A DNA stretch of 64,000 bases, from NCBI GenBank assembly GCA_018268465.1, contig JAFDWN010000008.1, positions 276,359-340,358 on the forward strand, given 5' to 3'. The number at the start of each line of letters is the position of its first letter. Positions within the stretch are counted from its first letter, which is position 1. Shown here in pieces: positions 63,982 through 64,000 of this stretch. The stretch comes from Actinomycetota bacterium. GTDB lineage: Bacteria; Actinomycetota; Actinomycetes; Mycobacteriales; Mycobacteriaceae. The notes below the pieces were generated by a model. It searched no databases and was not told the DNA's origin. It was given only the letters and a program-made list of their open reading frames with translations. The translations under genes were made by a program, and so were the position numbers.

Positions 63982-64000
63982 TGGTGTGTCTCAATTTTGG

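Overview
The window is a GC-rich actinobacterial chromosome segment that reads as a fast-growing mycobacterium (Mycolicibacterium type). The main evidence is a complete ESX-4 type VII secretion locus (esxT-esxU-eccC4-eccD4-mycP4-eccB4), tandem mycobacterial cutinases, F420/LLM oxidoreductases, the sigL-rslA pair beside map-adk-secY, and a tandem set of mycobacterial SAM-dependent methyltransferases. No tRNA, rRNA, CRISPR array or transposase gene was seen.

Layout. 1-5.4 kb: a partial FAD-dependent oxidoreductase, a broken glycerol kinase gene (glpK) next to a 59-bp near-perfect palindromic element, an aldehyde dehydrogenase and its probable GAF-domain regulator. 5.6-15.4 kb: the ESX-4 locus. 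15.5-18.3 kb: a thioredoxin-fold protein, a CGNR regulator and a divergent EamA exporter. 18.3-20.6 kb: three secreted cutinases in tandem. 20.6-25.4 kb: the truA-rplQ-rpoA-rpsD-rpsK-rpsM-rpmJ-infA operon, transcribed leftward. 25.7-29.2 kb: an NfeD-like protein plus flotillin, then a TetR regulator divergent from an LLM oxidoreductase with two clear operator palindromes. 29.3-36.0 kb: an unusual signalling cassette of a receiver/glutaredoxin-like/thioredoxin-reductase-like fusion and two paralogous cyclic-nucleotide-domain histidine kinases, followed by two paralogous LLM oxidoreductases. 36.0-41.5 kb: nucleotide-sugar genes (epimerase, UDP-sugar dehydrogenase, rmlC, rmlD, rmlB). 41.5-47.8 kb: an arylsulfatase divergent from the valine-catabolic mmsA-acyl-CoA dehydrogenase-mmsB operon. 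47.8-50.6 kb: a degenerate HAD protein and a NarL-type two-component pair. 50.7-55.8 kb: a leftward five-gene operon (ThDP enzyme, SRPBCC protein, ketoacyl synthase III-like, PLP aminotransferase, MarR). 55.9-60.0 kb: rslA, sigL, map, adk, secY. 60.3-64 kb: four tandem TIGR00027-type methyltransferases.

Best candidate for an undescribed system. The 51-56 kb operon lies directly downstream of sigL-rslA. Both sigL and this operon are preceded by the same promoter architecture (TGAACC-N16-CGT). This matches the published SigL consensus and suggests that a redox-responsive ECF sigma factor drives an orphan small-molecule pathway. Its KAS-III enzyme has Asn where the catalytic His is expected.

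A second theme is a short repeat with core GAGCGCT(T/C)GCGCGA(A/G)GAG. It is tandemly amplified at three places: as three mini-ORFs in front of one LLM gene, inside that gene, and inside the ThDP enzyme gene. A third candidate is the REC/TrxR-like fusion with two cNMP-domain kinases, in which the reductase lacks its CxxC and one kinase has HQ instead of HE in its H-box.
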